Shown here: positions 36,930-45,676 of the stretch, piece after piece | Numbering within the stretch: the stretch's first letter is position 1 | Layout: every line of letters starts with the position of its first letter | Source: Streptomyces sp. NBC_01478 | GTDB lineage: Bacteria > Actinomycetota > Actinomycetes > Streptomycetales > Streptomycetaceae | Length of the DNA stretch: 64,000 nucleotides | Assembly: GCF_036227225.1 (NCBI RefSeq) | Contig: NZ_CP109444.1 | Span: 8,041,501-8,105,500, forward strand | Reading direction: 5' to 3' | Made by a program: the position numbers and the translations under genes | The notes under the pieces: model-generated | Database searches by the model: none | What the model was told of the DNA's origin: nothing | The model's input: only the letters and a program-made list of their open reading frames with translations

Positions 36930-37505
36930 ATGGGACACCGTGAGGATCTGCTCGAAGGCGCGAAGCGCTGCCTGCTGGAGAAGGGGTTCGCGCGGACGAC
37001 GGCGCGCGACATCGTCAAGGAGTCGGGGACCAACCTCGCGTCCATCGGCTATCACTACGGCTCGAAGGACGCGTTGCTCGCGCAGGCGTACGTGTCACTG
37101 GTGGACGGCATGTCCTTCGAGTGGGGTGACCGGCTGGAAGGGGTGCCGGGCTCGCTGGAACGGTTCAGGGAGGTGTGGTCGAACGTCGTCGCCTCTCTGC
37201 GCGAGCCGGGCTCGATGTGGCGGCTCAGTGGGGAGATCATGGCGATGGGTGACCAACTGCCGGAGGTTCGCGACCAGTTGTCGCTCGCGCAGCGGGAGGG
37301 CGGCCGAGGACTGGTTGCGCTGCTCATGGGCGTACCGGAGGAGGAGGTGTCGGACGAGACCGCCGACACGCTCGGCGCGTTCTACATGATCGTGATGTCC
37401 GGGCTCATCATGCAGTGGACCTTCGACCCGAAGACCGCGCCGGACGCGGAGCACCTCACCGAGGGGCTGCGCCAGGTGCTGGAGAGTGCTCGGAAGACAC
37501 CCTGA
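36930..37505 (+). CDS. TetR family regulator of the MFS exporter
   Basis: A 191-residue repressor with an N-terminal helix-turn-helix (EKGFARTTARDIVKESGTN, LASIGYHYGSKDALLAQAY). The C-terminal half is of the TetR_C group common to drug-pump regulators. It is divergent from the DHA2 exporter and very likely represses it and itself. ATG 36930 was preferred to GTG 36921. Its 3' end overlaps the next minus-strand gene by 50 bases. Confidence 0.87.
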   Translation: MGHREDLLEGAKRCLLEKGFARTTARDIVKESGTNLASIGYHYGSKDALLAQAYVSLVDGMSFEWGDRLEGVPGSLERFREVWSNVVASLREPGSMWRLSGEIMAMGDQLPEVRDQLSLAQREGGRGLVALLMGVPEEEVSDETADTLGAFYMIVMSGLIMQWTFDPKTAPDAEHLTEGLRQVLESARKTP

Positions 37506-38706
37506 CCCGCCGGTCCCGCAACGCCGGTGCCACCGCGCCCAGCATCAACAACGCCGTCAGCGCGAAGGCCCACGGATAACCGGTCAGGCCGGCCGTGACG
37601 CCGAAGCCGGCCGCGCCGAGGCCCATTCCGCCGTCGTAGGCCAGGTTCCACAGGGCGCTGACGGTGCCGTACGAGGCGGCGGAGACGCGGGTGTACATCA
37701 CGGCCAGCGTGGCGTTCTGGGTGATGCCGAAGCCGGCGCCGAACAGGGCGGTGCCCGCAACTACGGCTACCGGGTGGGTGGTTGGCGCTATCACCAGGAC
37801 GCCCGCCGCCGACAGGAGCAGGCCGGGCAGGACGAGCCGCGCGCTGCCGTGCCGGTCGCCGTGGCGGCCCGCGAGCCAGCGGGTCAGGGTCGAGGACGCG
37901 GGTTGTACGAAGAGGGCCACCGCGACGACTCCGGCCGACGCCGACGGGACGGCCAGCGGCAGGAAGGTGACCATGATGCCGGCGGCGGTGGCGGTGGCGG
38001 CGAAGACCAGGACGGGCCGGAGCAGGGCGCCGGTGTGCAACCCCCGTACAACACCCAGTGGTTGCTCGTTGCGCTCCGCCCGGTCCGGCAGTCCGAGGAC
38101 GAAGGCGATCGCGGCCAGCGCGGCGAGGCCACCGGTGACGGCGACCGGGCCGTACCCGATCCGCCCGGTCAGCCACAGGCCCAGCGGCAGCGCGACCAGC
38201 GACGGCACACCGGACACCACGCCCACCAACGCGAGCCCCTCGCCCCGGCGTTCGTCCGGTATCAGCGACGCGGTCAGCGCCCCGCCCGCGACGATCGTCA
38301 GCGCGAAACCGAGCCCGCGCACGAAGCACACCGCGACGATCCAGGCGGCGTGCCCGGAGACGGTCAGCACCAGCGCCGGAGCCCCGAGCAGGAACAGCCC
38401 GGCGATCAGGGTCAGTCGATAGCCGAAGCGGCCGACGAGGCGGGGAGTCACCAGCTCCCCGAGCACCGTCGCGAGCATCAGCGAACCGGTCGCGAGCCCC
38501 GCCGCGCCTCCGCCGCCCCGCTCGGCCGCGTACGCCGGTACGACCGAGAGCAGCAGGAAGAAGCTGAGACTGGCACCGACCATGCTGACGAAACGGAGGA
38601 GGAGGGGGCGGGTGAGGAGCTGGGGGTGCGTGCGTGAAGTGGCGTGGGGGGATGGGGAGTTGGGTGTGGTGGGGGTGGGGTGGTCGGGGGGCGGGCCGGT
38701 CGTCAT
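37456..38706 (-). CDS. MFS transporter
   Basis: A 416-residue permease with 12 predicted helices. After a Pro/Thr-rich 30-residue start, helix 1 is FVSMVGASLSFFLLLSVVPAY. Motif A-like sequence (GRFGYRLTLIAGLFLL) and the repeat in the second half (RHGDRHGSARLVLPGLLL) support the MFS fold. The arabinose/YfcJ-like efflux branch is possible. ATG 38706; the longer frame to 38967 runs into the neighbouring genes and lacks a ribosome site. Substrate unknown. Confidence 0.83.
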   Translation of the reverse strand: MTTGPPPDHPTPTTPNSPSPHATSRTHPQLLTRPLLLRFVSMVGASLSFFLLLSVVPAYAAERGGGGAAGLATGSLMLATVLGELVTPRLVGRFGYRLTLIAGLFLLGAPALVLTVSGHAAWIVAVCFVRGLGFALTIVAGGALTASLIPDERRGEGLALVGVVSGVPSLVALPLGLWLTGRIGYGPVAVTGGLAALAAIAFVLGLPDRAERNEQPLGVVRGLHTGALLRPVLVFAATATAAGIMVTFLPLAVPSASAGVVAVALFVQPASSTLTRWLAGRHGDRHGSARLVLPGLLLSAAGVLVIAPTTHPVAVVAGTALFGAGFGITQNATLAVMYTRVSAASYGTVSALWNLAYDGGMGLGAAGFGVTAGLTGYPWAFALTALLMLGAVAPALRDRRVRVSSEHSPAPGAAPR

Positions 38707-38750
38707 GCCGTCGACAGTAGAGTCCTGCCGGACCGGCGGGCAGCTCCAAT

Positions 38751-38885
38751 TCAGGGGCGCTGGACCGGTCGGCCCCAGTGCGCCCAACTCGGGTTGAGCG
38801 GACGGGCGGTGCTGATCGACCTGGCGATCCGGGCGTGCTTGAGCAGTCCCCGCTGGGCGGCCTTCGCTCGCTGCTCCGGGGTCAT
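38751..38885 (-). CDS. 44-residue small protein downstream of the methyltransferase
   Basis: A short ORF with a strong ribosome site: GCGGAGG ends five bases before the ATG. It begins 26 bases after the methyltransferase stop. The product starts MTPEQRAKAAQRGLLKHARI and ends in a Trp- and Pro-containing tail (NPSWAHWGRPVQRP). It looks like a real small gene or a candidate substrate peptide of the methyltransferase. No match to known precursor families was recognised. Confidence 0.5.
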   Translation of the reverse strand: MTPEQRAKAAQRGLLKHARIARSISTARPLNPSWAHWGRPVQRP

Positions 38886-38911
38886 CGCGACCTCCGCGGC
38901 CGTGACGGTGG

Positions 38912-40138
38912 CTATGACCGCGTCCCCATGGACGCGTGCCACTGCCCGCGCGACACATGGCACACACCGTCGGGCGTCATACGCACCGCCGCGCCGAGCA
39001 GCGGCAGTCCGCCCTCCGTGTTGAGCCGGTTCCGGATGCGTTCCAGGGCGCTCCAGAGTCGTTGCGGGCCGCCCTGGTGGACTTCCGGCGGGTCGGTCGA
39101 CTCGGCGGACGCGCGGGCCCAGGAGCCGTCCGGGTGCACCAAGTAGGCAGTGTTCGTACGGCCGTTGGTCCCGTGGGCGAGTTCGACGCCGTGTGTCGTG
39201 ATCTCCAGTATGGACCGGACTTCCCACGCGTTCGTCACGTCTACGACGGGGTAGCGGCCGGTGTTCGTCTCCTCGCTCTCCGCTTCGTGGGCGAGGGTGA
39301 ACAGCTCGGTGAGAGCGGGCGGGTGGTCGTCGCCGGAGCGGGTGAGCATGAAACCCGCCATGTCCCGTTCGACGCGCCCGATCACCTCGCCGTTCCGGTT
39401 CTTCCACCCCGTGACGATCAGACACGTACGGGCGAGCGTGGTCGCGATCCGCCCGCCGGGCCTCAACGCACGCAGTACGGGCCGGAGTTGCGGACCGGGG
39501 GCAAGGGCGACCGTGGACACGATGCGGTCGTACGAGCCGGGGACGTGCCGGGTGGCGTCCGCCGTGATCAGCTTCGGGTGGTAGCCCATGGCCGCGAGGC
39601 GTTCCCCCGCGGCGCCGACCAGATACGGGTCGATGTCGAGACTCGTCACGCGGCCGTTCCCGAGGCGATGGCAGGCGTACGCGGTGAGGCCGCCGGCTCC
39701 GGTGCCGAGGTCCAGGAGGTCCAGCCCGTCCCCGAGCCGGCCGTGCCGCAGCATCCGTACCACCAGGCTCGGCAGGGTGGCGGACGACGTGGGCAACCCC
39801 TCGGGGTGGTCGTCGAGTTGGGCCTTGTCCGCGTGCGACGGGCCGACCCTGGTGACCAACGACCGGTCCGCGTAGGCGGCTTCCGCCCAGGCGCCCGGGT
39901 CGCTCGGTCCGTCCCGCAGAACCCATCGGCCCGAGTCGTCCACGGCCCACCAGCGCGGCACCAACGCGTGCCGGGCGACGCGGGCGACGGGTGCGAGCCA
40001 CCGTGAGTCCGGGTCGGTCACCTGGTCCGCGAGGGCGGTCGCCCTGCGCTCCCAATCCATGTCCATCGCATCCATGTCCATCGCATCCATGGCCGTCTCG
40101 TCCATGGCCGTCTCGCCGAGCCTTTCTGTGGTGGTCAC
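38912..40138 (-). CDS. PCMT-like methyltransferase of peptide-maturase type
   Basis: A 408-residue SAM methyltransferase related to protein-isoaspartate O-methyltransferases, closest in my recognition to those of ATP-grasp peptide maturase systems (TIGR04188-like). Markers are HALVPRWW, YADRSLVTRVG, TSSATLPSLVVRMLRHGRL, the SAM loop LLDLGTGAGGLTAY, RYPVVDVTNAWEVRSILEIT and VHQGGPQRLWSALERIRN. No ATP-grasp gene is adjacent. The N-terminus carries a tandem repeat (ETAMD x2, then MD-rich) encoded by four 15-bp units. The GTG start overlaps the DUF7848 stop (GTGA). Substrate unknown; peptide methylation is inferred from family. Confidence 0.78.
   Translation of the reverse strand: MTTTERLGETAMDETAMDAMDMDAMDMDWERRATALADQVTDPDSRWLAPVARVARHALVPRWWAVDDSGRWVLRDGPSDPGAWAEAAYADRSLVTRVGPSHADKAQLDDHPEGLPTSSATLPSLVVRMLRHGRLGDGLDLLDLGTGAGGLTAYACHRLGNGRVTSLDIDPYLVGAAGERLAAMGYHPKLITADATRHVPGSYDRIVSTVALAPGPQLRPVLRALRPGGRIATTLARTCLIVTGWKNRNGEVIGRVERDMAGFMLTRSGDDHPPALTELFTLAHEAESEETNTGRYPVVDVTNAWEVRSILEITTHGVELAHGTNGRTNTAYLVHPDGSWARASAESTDPPEVHQGGPQRLWSALERIRNRLNTEGGLPLLGAAVRMTPDGVCHVSRGQWHASMGTRS
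40059..40118 (-). repeat. 15-bp tandem repeats in the methyltransferase N-terminus
   Basis: Four 15-base units, two of TCCATGTCCATCGCA and two of TCCATGGCCGTCTCG on the plus strand, encode Met-Asp-rich residues 9-28 of the methyltransferase. The unit is a multiple of three, so copy number can change without frameshift. Confidence 0.8.
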
Positions 40139-40404
40139 GTCGGGCCCTCCTCCCACATCACCCACGGGCGTTCGATCACCTCGGCGTAACTGGTGTGCCC
40201 GGGGTGTTCGCGCAGGTGGGCGAAGGCCCAAGTCTGGGGTTCCGTAGGGTCGTTGCTCGGGGTGGAGCGCGCGGCGCACTCGGTGTCGTCCGCGGTGGGC
40301 GCGAGGCAGCGGAAGGCGTACCTGAGGGGTGGGGCGCCGGTGTCGTGATCGGGCCGTAGCGTCCAGTTGACGAAACGGAACGTGCGGCGGATCGGGACGG
40401 TCAC
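40135..40404 (-). CDS. DUF7848-like protein
   Basis: An 89-residue protein with the pattern FRFVNWTLRPD, YAFRCLAP, then TWAFAHLREHPGHTSYAEVI. This Trp-His-x-GHT layout is what I know from DUF7848 small proteins of Streptomyces, often beside XRE/DUF397 genes. Function unknown. GTG start overlaps the stop of the upstream gene, and its own stop overlaps the methyltransferase start, so three genes are tightly coupled. Confidence 0.7.
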   Translation of the reverse strand: MTVPIRRTFRFVNWTLRPDHDTGAPPLRYAFRCLAPTADDTECAARSTPSNDPTEPQTWAFAHLREHPGHTSYAEVIERPWVMWEEGPT

Positions 40405-40673
40405 AGCACCTCACCCCGGCTTCGGGCGTTCGCGCGGGCGGTCTCGGCGCGGAGTCGTTGCTCGGGGGTGGGCGGCCGTACGTCCTCGGGGGCCACGGTC
40501 CACTCCGTGCCACCGGTGACCCGGCGCAGCGACCACGTCCCGCACCACTCGCCGCGGAACTCCCCGATCCGGCCCTGCGCGTCCACAACGAGGGTTCCGA
40601 CAGGCGGAATTGGTGGATTCGGTGAAATCGGCGGAGGGGGCTCGGATCTCACGGGTACGTTCTCGTCGGGCAC
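40401..40673 (-). CDS. small proline-rich hypothetical protein
   Basis: A 90-residue protein beginning at a GTG with GGAGAGGAG five bases upstream. A Pro-rich N-terminus (PPPPISPNPPIPP) is followed by a small beta-rich module, TLVVDAQGRIGEFRGEWCGT and LRRVTGGTEWTVAPEDVRPP. Similar small proteins occur beside DUF7848 and XRE genes in Streptomyces. First gene of the four-gene minus-strand cluster, divergent from the XRE regulator. Confidence 0.65.
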   Translation of the reverse strand: MPDENVPVRSEPPPPISPNPPIPPVGTLVVDAQGRIGEFRGEWCGTWSLRRVTGGTEWTVAPEDVRPPTPEQRLRAETARANARSRGEVL

Positions 40674-40779
40674 GGCCGCTCCTCTCCGTAGCGCTTCCAC
40701 TACTCAGGGGGTTCAGCGTGACCGTCGGCGGGGAACCGTTCAACTTGTCGGACGGGAACGAAAGGTTGGTGAAGGTCCC

Positions 40780-41607
40780 TTGAACCGAAGGGAATTGGAT
40801 CCCGACTCCTCACCTCAGGCCGCGTTCGGCGCGCGTCTGCGCAGGGCACGGGAGGAACGCGGCTGGACACAGGAGAAACTGGCCGAGGAGATCGGGTACT
40901 CCAGTACGCACATCTCGTCGGTCGAGGTCGGGCGCAAACTTCCTACCTTGCGTCTCGCGCGTAGTGCCGACACGGCATTAGGCGCCGGCGACATGTTCGA
41001 ACGCGCCTGGCGCAAGGTGCGGCACGCCGGACTCCTCGAAGGATTCCCGCAGTTCATCGACCACGAGGCACAGGCCGCCGAGATCCGGCTCTACGAAGTC
41101 GGCGTCGTCCCCGGTCTGCTCCAGACACCGGAGTACGCGGCCGTCCTCGCGCAGGGCGCCGTCAGACGCGGAGCCATCACGGACGACCAGGCCGAGGAAC
41201 GCGTCACCCTCGTCGCGGAACGGCAGGCCACGCTGGTGCGGACTCCGGCGCCGTTGATCTTCGTCGTGCTGGACGAGAGCTGCCTGCGTCGGCCGGTCGG
41301 TGAACCCGCCGTCATGAACGCCCAGTTGGAGCGCCTGCTGGAGTTCGCCGAACTGCCGAACACCGTGGTTCAGGTAGCTCCGTTCGCGATGGGGGAGCGG
41401 CGGCCGTTCAACTTGCCGGTCTATCTGCTGACTTTGCCGGACCGCTCGCTCGTCTCGTACGCAGAGTCCGCCCACCGAGGTCATCTGGAACGGGAAAGCG
41501 CATTCGTACTGCCGCTGCTCACGGCCTACCATCAACTACAGACCCATGCCTGCTCGCAGGCCGAAACCGTGGCCATGATCAGTCAGTTGAGAAAGGGCAC
41601 CCCGTGA
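40780..41607 (+). CDS. XRE family regulator with DUF5753 domain
   Basis: About 275 residues. Helix-turn-helix near residues 15-60 (FGARLRRAREERGWTQEKLA, EEIGYSSTHISSVEVGRKLP), then the DUF5753 domain (ARSADTALGAGDMFERAW, VPGLLQTPEYAAVL, TVVQVAPFAMGERRPFNLPV). No ATG or GTG lies near the expected start; TTG 40780 (or TTG 40795) is the only sensible option, so the start is uncertain. It forms the common Streptomyces pair with the downstream DUF397 gene (GTGA overlap), often called an XRE/DUF397 or BldB-like pair. Confidence 0.85.
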   Translation: MNRRELDPDSSPQAAFGARLRRAREERGWTQEKLAEEIGYSSTHISSVEVGRKLPTLRLARSADTALGAGDMFERAWRKVRHAGLLEGFPQFIDHEAQAAEIRLYEVGVVPGLLQTPEYAAVLAQGAVRRGAITDDQAEERVTLVAERQATLVRTPAPLIFVVLDESCLRRPVGEPAVMNAQLERLLEFAELPNTVVQVAPFAMGERRPFNLPVYLLTLPDRSLVSYAESAHRGHLERESAFVLPLLTAYHQLQTHACSQAETVAMISQLRKGTP

Positions 41608-41813
41608 CGACCGAAGCCCCGCAGTGGTTCACGTCCTCCTACAGCGACAACGGCGGCGCCTGCATCGAGGTCGCCACCAACCTCGTCGCCTCGCGCGGTG
41701 TGGTCCCCGTCCGTGACTCCAAGAACCCGGGCGGTCCGGTTCTCGGCTTCCCGGCAGGCGCCTTCGCTTCCTTCGTGACGAACGTGCGGACCGGAGGGTT
41801 CACCGCCGTCTGA
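41604..41813 (+). CDS. DUF397 domain protein
   Basis: A 69-residue DUF397 protein with the family motifs WFTSSYSDNGGACIEVA, VPVRDSKNPGGPVL and FASFVTNVRTGGF. The GTG start overlaps the XRE stop codon. Such proteins are thought to bind and antagonise their partner XRE regulator, controlling sporulation or antibiotic genes in known cases. No DNA-binding domain of its own. Confidence 0.9.
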   Translation: MTTEAPQWFTSSYSDNGGACIEVATNLVASRGVVPVRDSKNPGGPVLGFPAGAFASFVTNVRTGGFTAV

Positions 41814-41855
41814 CCCCGACTCCGAAGCCCCACGAGCCTGTAGCCGTGGCAGAGC

Positions 41856-42816
41856 CTAGAAGCGGCTCACGTCCCAAATGCGTACCGTGCCGTCGGCGCT
41901 CGCGGTGGCGAGCCTTTCCCTGTCCGGGCTGAAGTCCAACGCGAGCACCGAGTCGTGGTGACCGGTCAGCCTCCCGACCCTGACCGGTTTACGCAGGTCC
42001 GTCTGCCAGAGCTGTACGTCGCCGCCGTACATGTCGGCGACGGCGAGGAGGGCGCGCTTCGGATGGAAAGCGCCGGTGCGCACCGAGTCGCCCAGGCTGT
42101 AGGAGTGGCGGTCCCAGCCGTTGCCGCGGTGGGGGCGTAGTTCACCGCGACCACGGCCGAAGAAGGCGAGGGAATCGCCGTTGGGGCTGGCGAGGAGGGC
42201 CCTAGGTTCGCCGATGTCGTACGTCCGGCCGGAACGCCAGACGTTCGTGGACGGGAGGTCGAGCTTGGGCTGTTTGGATTCGGGGGACGGGTACCGGCAC
42301 GTTCCACCCGCGTCGCCCATGAGCGCGAGGCTGCCGTCGCGGAGGAATGCCATTCCTGTGAGGTTGGGGCCTCCACCATTGAATTCTTTGCGGCCCACCA
42401 TCGTGTAGGCACCGCCCGGGGACGCCTTCCACACACCGATGTACGACGAATCGCTCCAGGCCACGTACTCGCCGTGGAGAGCCACCAGCGCGCTATAGAC
42501 GTAACCGGTTGCACGATATGTGAGCGCCTGCTTCGGACCATCATCGGGCAGAGCCCAGACCTCCAGTCTGCCGGCCTCGCGAGCCGCCATGAGAAGCCCG
42601 CTCTCGGCGGAGAAGGCCAACGCCGTCTGCGCCCTCAGACCGCCGTCATACTCGCTCTTGCCCTCTTTCAAGCGGTCCGCCCGCACCGCGGTGTCTCCGC
42701 TCCACCAGCATGGACACCGCGAAGCCCAAGGACGACAGTCCGAGTACGGCGACGAGAACGTCGCGGACGATGCGACGTCGCGAACGACGCCGTGCGGAAC
42801 CCGGTCCCAGAAGCAC
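41856..42816 (-). pseudogene. frameshifted WD40 repeat membrane protein
   Basis: The C-terminal part encodes WD40 repeats ending LDFSPDRERLATASADGTVR-IWD, with further blades upstream (TALAFSAESGLLMAA, GAFHPKRALLAVADMYGG). The matching N-terminus is in another frame: GTG at 42816, a basic stretch (SARRRSRRRIVRDVL), then a membrane helix VLVAVLGLSSLGFAVSMLVE, after which that frame stops at 42646-42648. The two frames overlap around 42650-42720, so one indel splits an otherwise complete gene. It is either a decaying gene or a sequencing error. An intact protein would be membrane-anchored with an external or internal beta-propeller. Confidence 0.65.
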
Positions 42817-43150
42817 GCCAACATGCTGCCCGGCCGGTCCCGTTCATGTCGCCCCGCGTATCCACGACCGGATGACCGACGAGAATATTGCCACCGTCGA
42901 TCCGCCGGCGTGGTAGATCCGACTCCTCGGGACGGTCGGAATCCGATCCTCGACCGTGGCACCGACCTCATGAGATGGCACCTCTAGCTGATCGCTGCGT
43001 GGGCGGCGCGGGTTACGGGGCAATGTCACCTGATCGGTGTGGCGACAAATCGATTCCCCGGGTGAATGGCTCGGCGTTCCACCGGCCGCAGCGGTTCGCG
43101 CGGCGATCGTGGGGTCGGTATCCGACTGATCGCCGATCAAGGAGTCCCCT
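42817..43150. other. intergenic region, no gene found
   Basis: 334 bases of lower GC content than the surroundings without a convincing coding frame. Near its end is the palindrome TGATC-GCC-GATCA (43127-43139), directly before the AAGGAG ribosome site of the DUF6355 gene; it could be an operator or a small hairpin. Confidence 0.4.
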
Positions 43151-43438
43151 ATGCGAGTTCGTCGTGTCGTGACCAGCGCCCTCGGTGCCGTAGCGCTCGT
43201 GCTCACCTCTCTCGGCACGGTGGCCGCCGCCGGCCCCGCGTCCGCCGGCCCGTGCGGCTTCTACAAGACCAGTACCGACGCCTACTACCGCCACTGCACC
43301 ACCGACGGCTCGCATGTCGTCATCAAGGTCAAGGTCGCCCTGGCCCGCGACCACGAGCTGTGCGTCAGGCCCGGCACGACCTGGCTGGGCTCCGCCCGGA
43401 AGATCCAGGGCGCCTACTACGTCGGTCGGACCTGCTGA
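43151..43438 (+). CDS. secreted DUF6355-like small protein
   Basis: A 95-residue exported protein. The signal peptide (basic MRVRR, hydrophobic core to about residue 26, cleavage after ASA at 32) leaves a 63-residue mature domain with four cysteines (35, 49, 71, 95), suggesting two disulfides. CGFYKTSTDAYYRHC, CVRPGTTWLG and AYYVGRTC fit what I know as DUF6355, a family seen in Streptomyces near natural product genes but without defined activity. ATG 43151 has AAGGAG seven bases upstream. Confidence 0.75.
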   Translation: MRVRRVVTSALGAVALVLTSLGTVAAAGPASAGPCGFYKTSTDAYYRHCTTDGSHVVIKVKVALARDHELCVRPGTTWLGSARKIQGAYYVGRTC

Positions 43439-43489
43439 TCAGCGCTTCCGTCCCGTTGCCCACACACCGCTCGGAGCGAGGAGCAGGCA

Positions 43490-43606
43490 GTGAACGTACG
43501 TAAGGAACAAGTCCGGCGCGAAGGGCTGCGCGGACCGCTCCTACCGCTCCCCGCGGTCGACGTCTCGACCGGCCAGGACCCGGCGCCCGGTCCGGCCCAG
43601 TGCTGA
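43490..43606 (+). CDS. possible 38-residue small ORF
   Basis: A GTG preceded by GAGGAG opens a 38-codon frame (NVRKEQVRREGLRGPLLPLP, then a Pro/Gly-rich tail ending in Cys), about 50 bases after the DUF6355 gene. The start is well placed, but no family is recognised, so it is only a candidate. Confidence 0.3.
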   Translation: MNVRKEQVRREGLRGPLLPLPAVDVSTGQDPAPGPAQC

Positions 43607-43633
43607 GTGCCGATTGCTGAGTGCTGAAGTCCC

Positions 43634-44314
43634 TTACAGGCGGGGCGTGTTCGGGACACCGGTGATACCGGTGACGCCGATGACGTGACGGATCGCGGAC
43701 GTGGTGTCGGCGGCGATGTGTGTGGGGCGGAACGTCGGCTCGGTCCATGGGCGGCCGTTCGACACCCACGCACTGCGCGCGTCGACGCCCGTCGCGCCCC
43801 CGATGTCGGCGTGCGCCGAGTCGCCGACGACCCAGGACGAGCGCAGGGACGCGCCGACCGTGGCCGCCGCCGCGTGGAAGATCTCCGGCGCGGGCTTCTT
43901 GTGACCGGCCGACTCGGAGATCACCCAGCCGTGGACCAGCGCGTCGAGCCCGGCCGTCCGGATCTTCAACTCCTGTTGTGCGGTACGGCCGTTGGTGACG
44001 ATCACGCATTTCCAGTCCGCCGCGACCGCCTCCGTGAGGGCGTCGCACGTGGACTGGGCCAGGGTGACGCGATCGGCGGCGCCCCGGTCGAGGAGCCTCC
44101 GCACGGCGGCGTCGGTGACGGCCCCGCCGTAGCGCTCGGTCATGGCCCTGGCCACGTCCGGCCTCGGTGTGTAGCCGCTCGCGTCGACCGACATCAGCCA
44201 GGCGAGGTCGTCCCCCGGCAGGCCGTGCACGGTCAGGAACTCCGTCACCGCGTCCCGGAACGCGGCATCGCGGTCGACCAGGGTGTTGTCCAGATCGAGC
44301 ATCAGCAGTGGCAT
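43634..44314 (-). CDS. HAD family hydrolase
   Basis: A 226-residue HAD phosphatase. Motif I is MLDLDNTLVDRD near residues 5-16, motif II IVTNGRTAQQ, motif III lysine in ESAGHKKPAPEIF and motif IV WVVGDSAHADIGGA. The helical cap lies between motifs I and II, as in phosphoglycolate phosphatase and epoxide-hydrolase-like subgroups. Substrate not identifiable. ATG 44314, 30 bases downstream of the PucR gene in the same direction. Confidence 0.87.
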   Translation of the reverse strand: MPLLMLDLDNTLVDRDAAFRDAVTEFLTVHGLPGDDLAWLMSVDASGYTPRPDVARAMTERYGGAVTDAAVRRLLDRGAADRVTLAQSTCDALTEAVAADWKCVIVTNGRTAQQELKIRTAGLDALVHGWVISESAGHKKPAPEIFHAAAATVGASLRSSWVVGDSAHADIGGATGVDARSAWVSNGRPWTEPTFRPTHIAADTTSAIRHVIGVTGITGVPNTPRL

Positions 44315-44344
44315 GGCAGGGAGTAGATCACCCGGCGGCCACGC

Positions 44345-45547
44345 CTACAGCCGTGCCGCCTTCAACGCCATGTGCAGCAGCAGCCGGTCCTCACCGTCGT
44401 CCAGGTCCAGCCCCGTCAACTGCTCCACCCGCGACAGGCGGTAGTAGAGCGTCTGCCGGTGGATCCCCAACTCGGCCGCCGTACGCCCCGCTTGGCCCGC
44501 GCAGTCGAGGTACACCTCGGCGGTGCGGGCGAGTTCGTGGTGGGCGGGGGCGAGGAGGGGCGCTACGGCCGGGTCGTGCGGGGACTCCGGGGAGAGGGAT
44601 GTCAGCAGACGGTACGGGCCGATGTGGGACCAGTCGGCGACGGGGGCGAAGCGGGGTTCCGCGAGGGCGGCGCGGGCTGCCGCCGTCGCCTCCTGCCAGG
44701 CGGTGCCGAGGTCGGTGAGGCCGACGCGGGGGCGGCCGATGCCCGCCGCGCGGTGGGCGCCGGGCGGGCCGTCCTTCAGCAGCCGGGCGGCGGCCGCCTC
44801 CGCCGAACTCCCCGCGTCCGTCGACCGCAGCCGTACCAGCACCGCCAGGCAGTGCTGCTCCGTCGCGCCCCACGGCACCGTGCACAGTGCCGTCGCGTGC
44901 GGGACCGTACGGGCCGACGGGGCGTCGTCCGGGTCGGCGGTCGACGGCCAGGGGGCCACGCAGACCACCGTGTGCGGGCCCTCGCCGCGCGGGCCCAGCG
45001 CCGTACGCAGCGCCGCCACCGCCATGTCCCGCTGCCAGCCGCGCTCGGCGGTGAGGACCGCGCGGAGTTCGCGGGTGAGGTCGGCGCCCGCCTGTGCCTC
45101 GTCCGCGAGGAGCGCGCCGATCCGGTCCGCGACCCGCATCGCCGCCGCGAGCCGCGCTTCGCCGGGGCCGGGATCGTCGTCGTCCAGGAGCCAGACGTAG
45201 CCGAGGACGACACCCCGATGGCGTACGGGGAGGCAGATGCGGCCGCGATAGACGCCCGCCTCGGGGGTGGGCGGAATCCGGACCGGACCGGTCGCCCGGG
45301 TGATGCCGAAGCCCTCGAACCAGGTGCGGATCGCCGCCGTGGAGCGCCGGGTCAGGATCGAGCGGGTGCGGACCGGGTCCAGCGCGGACGGGTCCAGGTC
45401 GCCCTCACCGTCGTAGGCCCCGAAGGCGATCAGCTCGAAGTCGCGGTTCTCCAGGGTCGCCGGGGCGCCGAGGAGTTCCGAGATCTCGTCGACCAGTTCC
45501 TGGTAGTCGCCGGTGGAATCGGTTGTCACCCGGGCATTCTCCCGCAT
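44345..45547 (-). CDS. PucR family regulator, probable activator of proline catabolism
   Basis: A 400-residue regulator. The N-terminal half resembles a GAF-like/CdaR sensor ([37 protein letters not shown]) and the C-terminus is a PucR HTH_30 domain ([38 protein letters not shown]). It is divergent from the proline dehydrogenase gene with about 130 bases between, the typical place for the proline-utilisation regulator in actinomycetes. ATG 45547 or GTG 45529 (GGGAG nine bases upstream) are both possible. Confidence 0.85.
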   Translation of the reverse strand: MRENARVTTDSTGDYQELVDEISELLGAPATLENRDFELIAFGAYDGEGDLDPSALDPVRTRSILTRRSTAAIRTWFEGFGITRATGPVRIPPTPEAGVYRGRICLPVRHRGVVLGYVWLLDDDDPGPGEARLAAAMRVADRIGALLADEAQAGADLTRELRAVLTAERGWQRDMAVAALRTALGPRGEGPHTVVCVAPWPSTADPDDAPSARTVPHATALCTVPWGATEQHCLAVLVRLRSTDAGSSAEAAAARLLKDGPPGAHRAAGIGRPRVGLTDLGTAWQEATAAARAALAEPRFAPVADWSHIGPYRLLTSLSPESPHDPAVAPLLAPAHHELARTAEVYLDCAGQAGRTAAELGIHRQTLYYRLSRVEQLTGLDLDDGEDRLLLHMALKAARL

Positions 45548-45676
45548 TCTCGCGGTGCCTTCATACAGATGTCTGAGATCTGTTGCGCGGATGCGTGGCA
45601 GTTGTCGATGGTCGACGATCGGAGAGATCCCTAGGTTTCACGGTGGTCCTGTCTGCTGGTTCTGTGGAGGTGCCCC

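Noticed and set aside
42817..43150. tRNA or small RNA gene in the gene-free, lower-GC stretch
   Set aside because: No cloverleaf arms, no CCA-type acceptor pairing and no strong terminator were found by eye.
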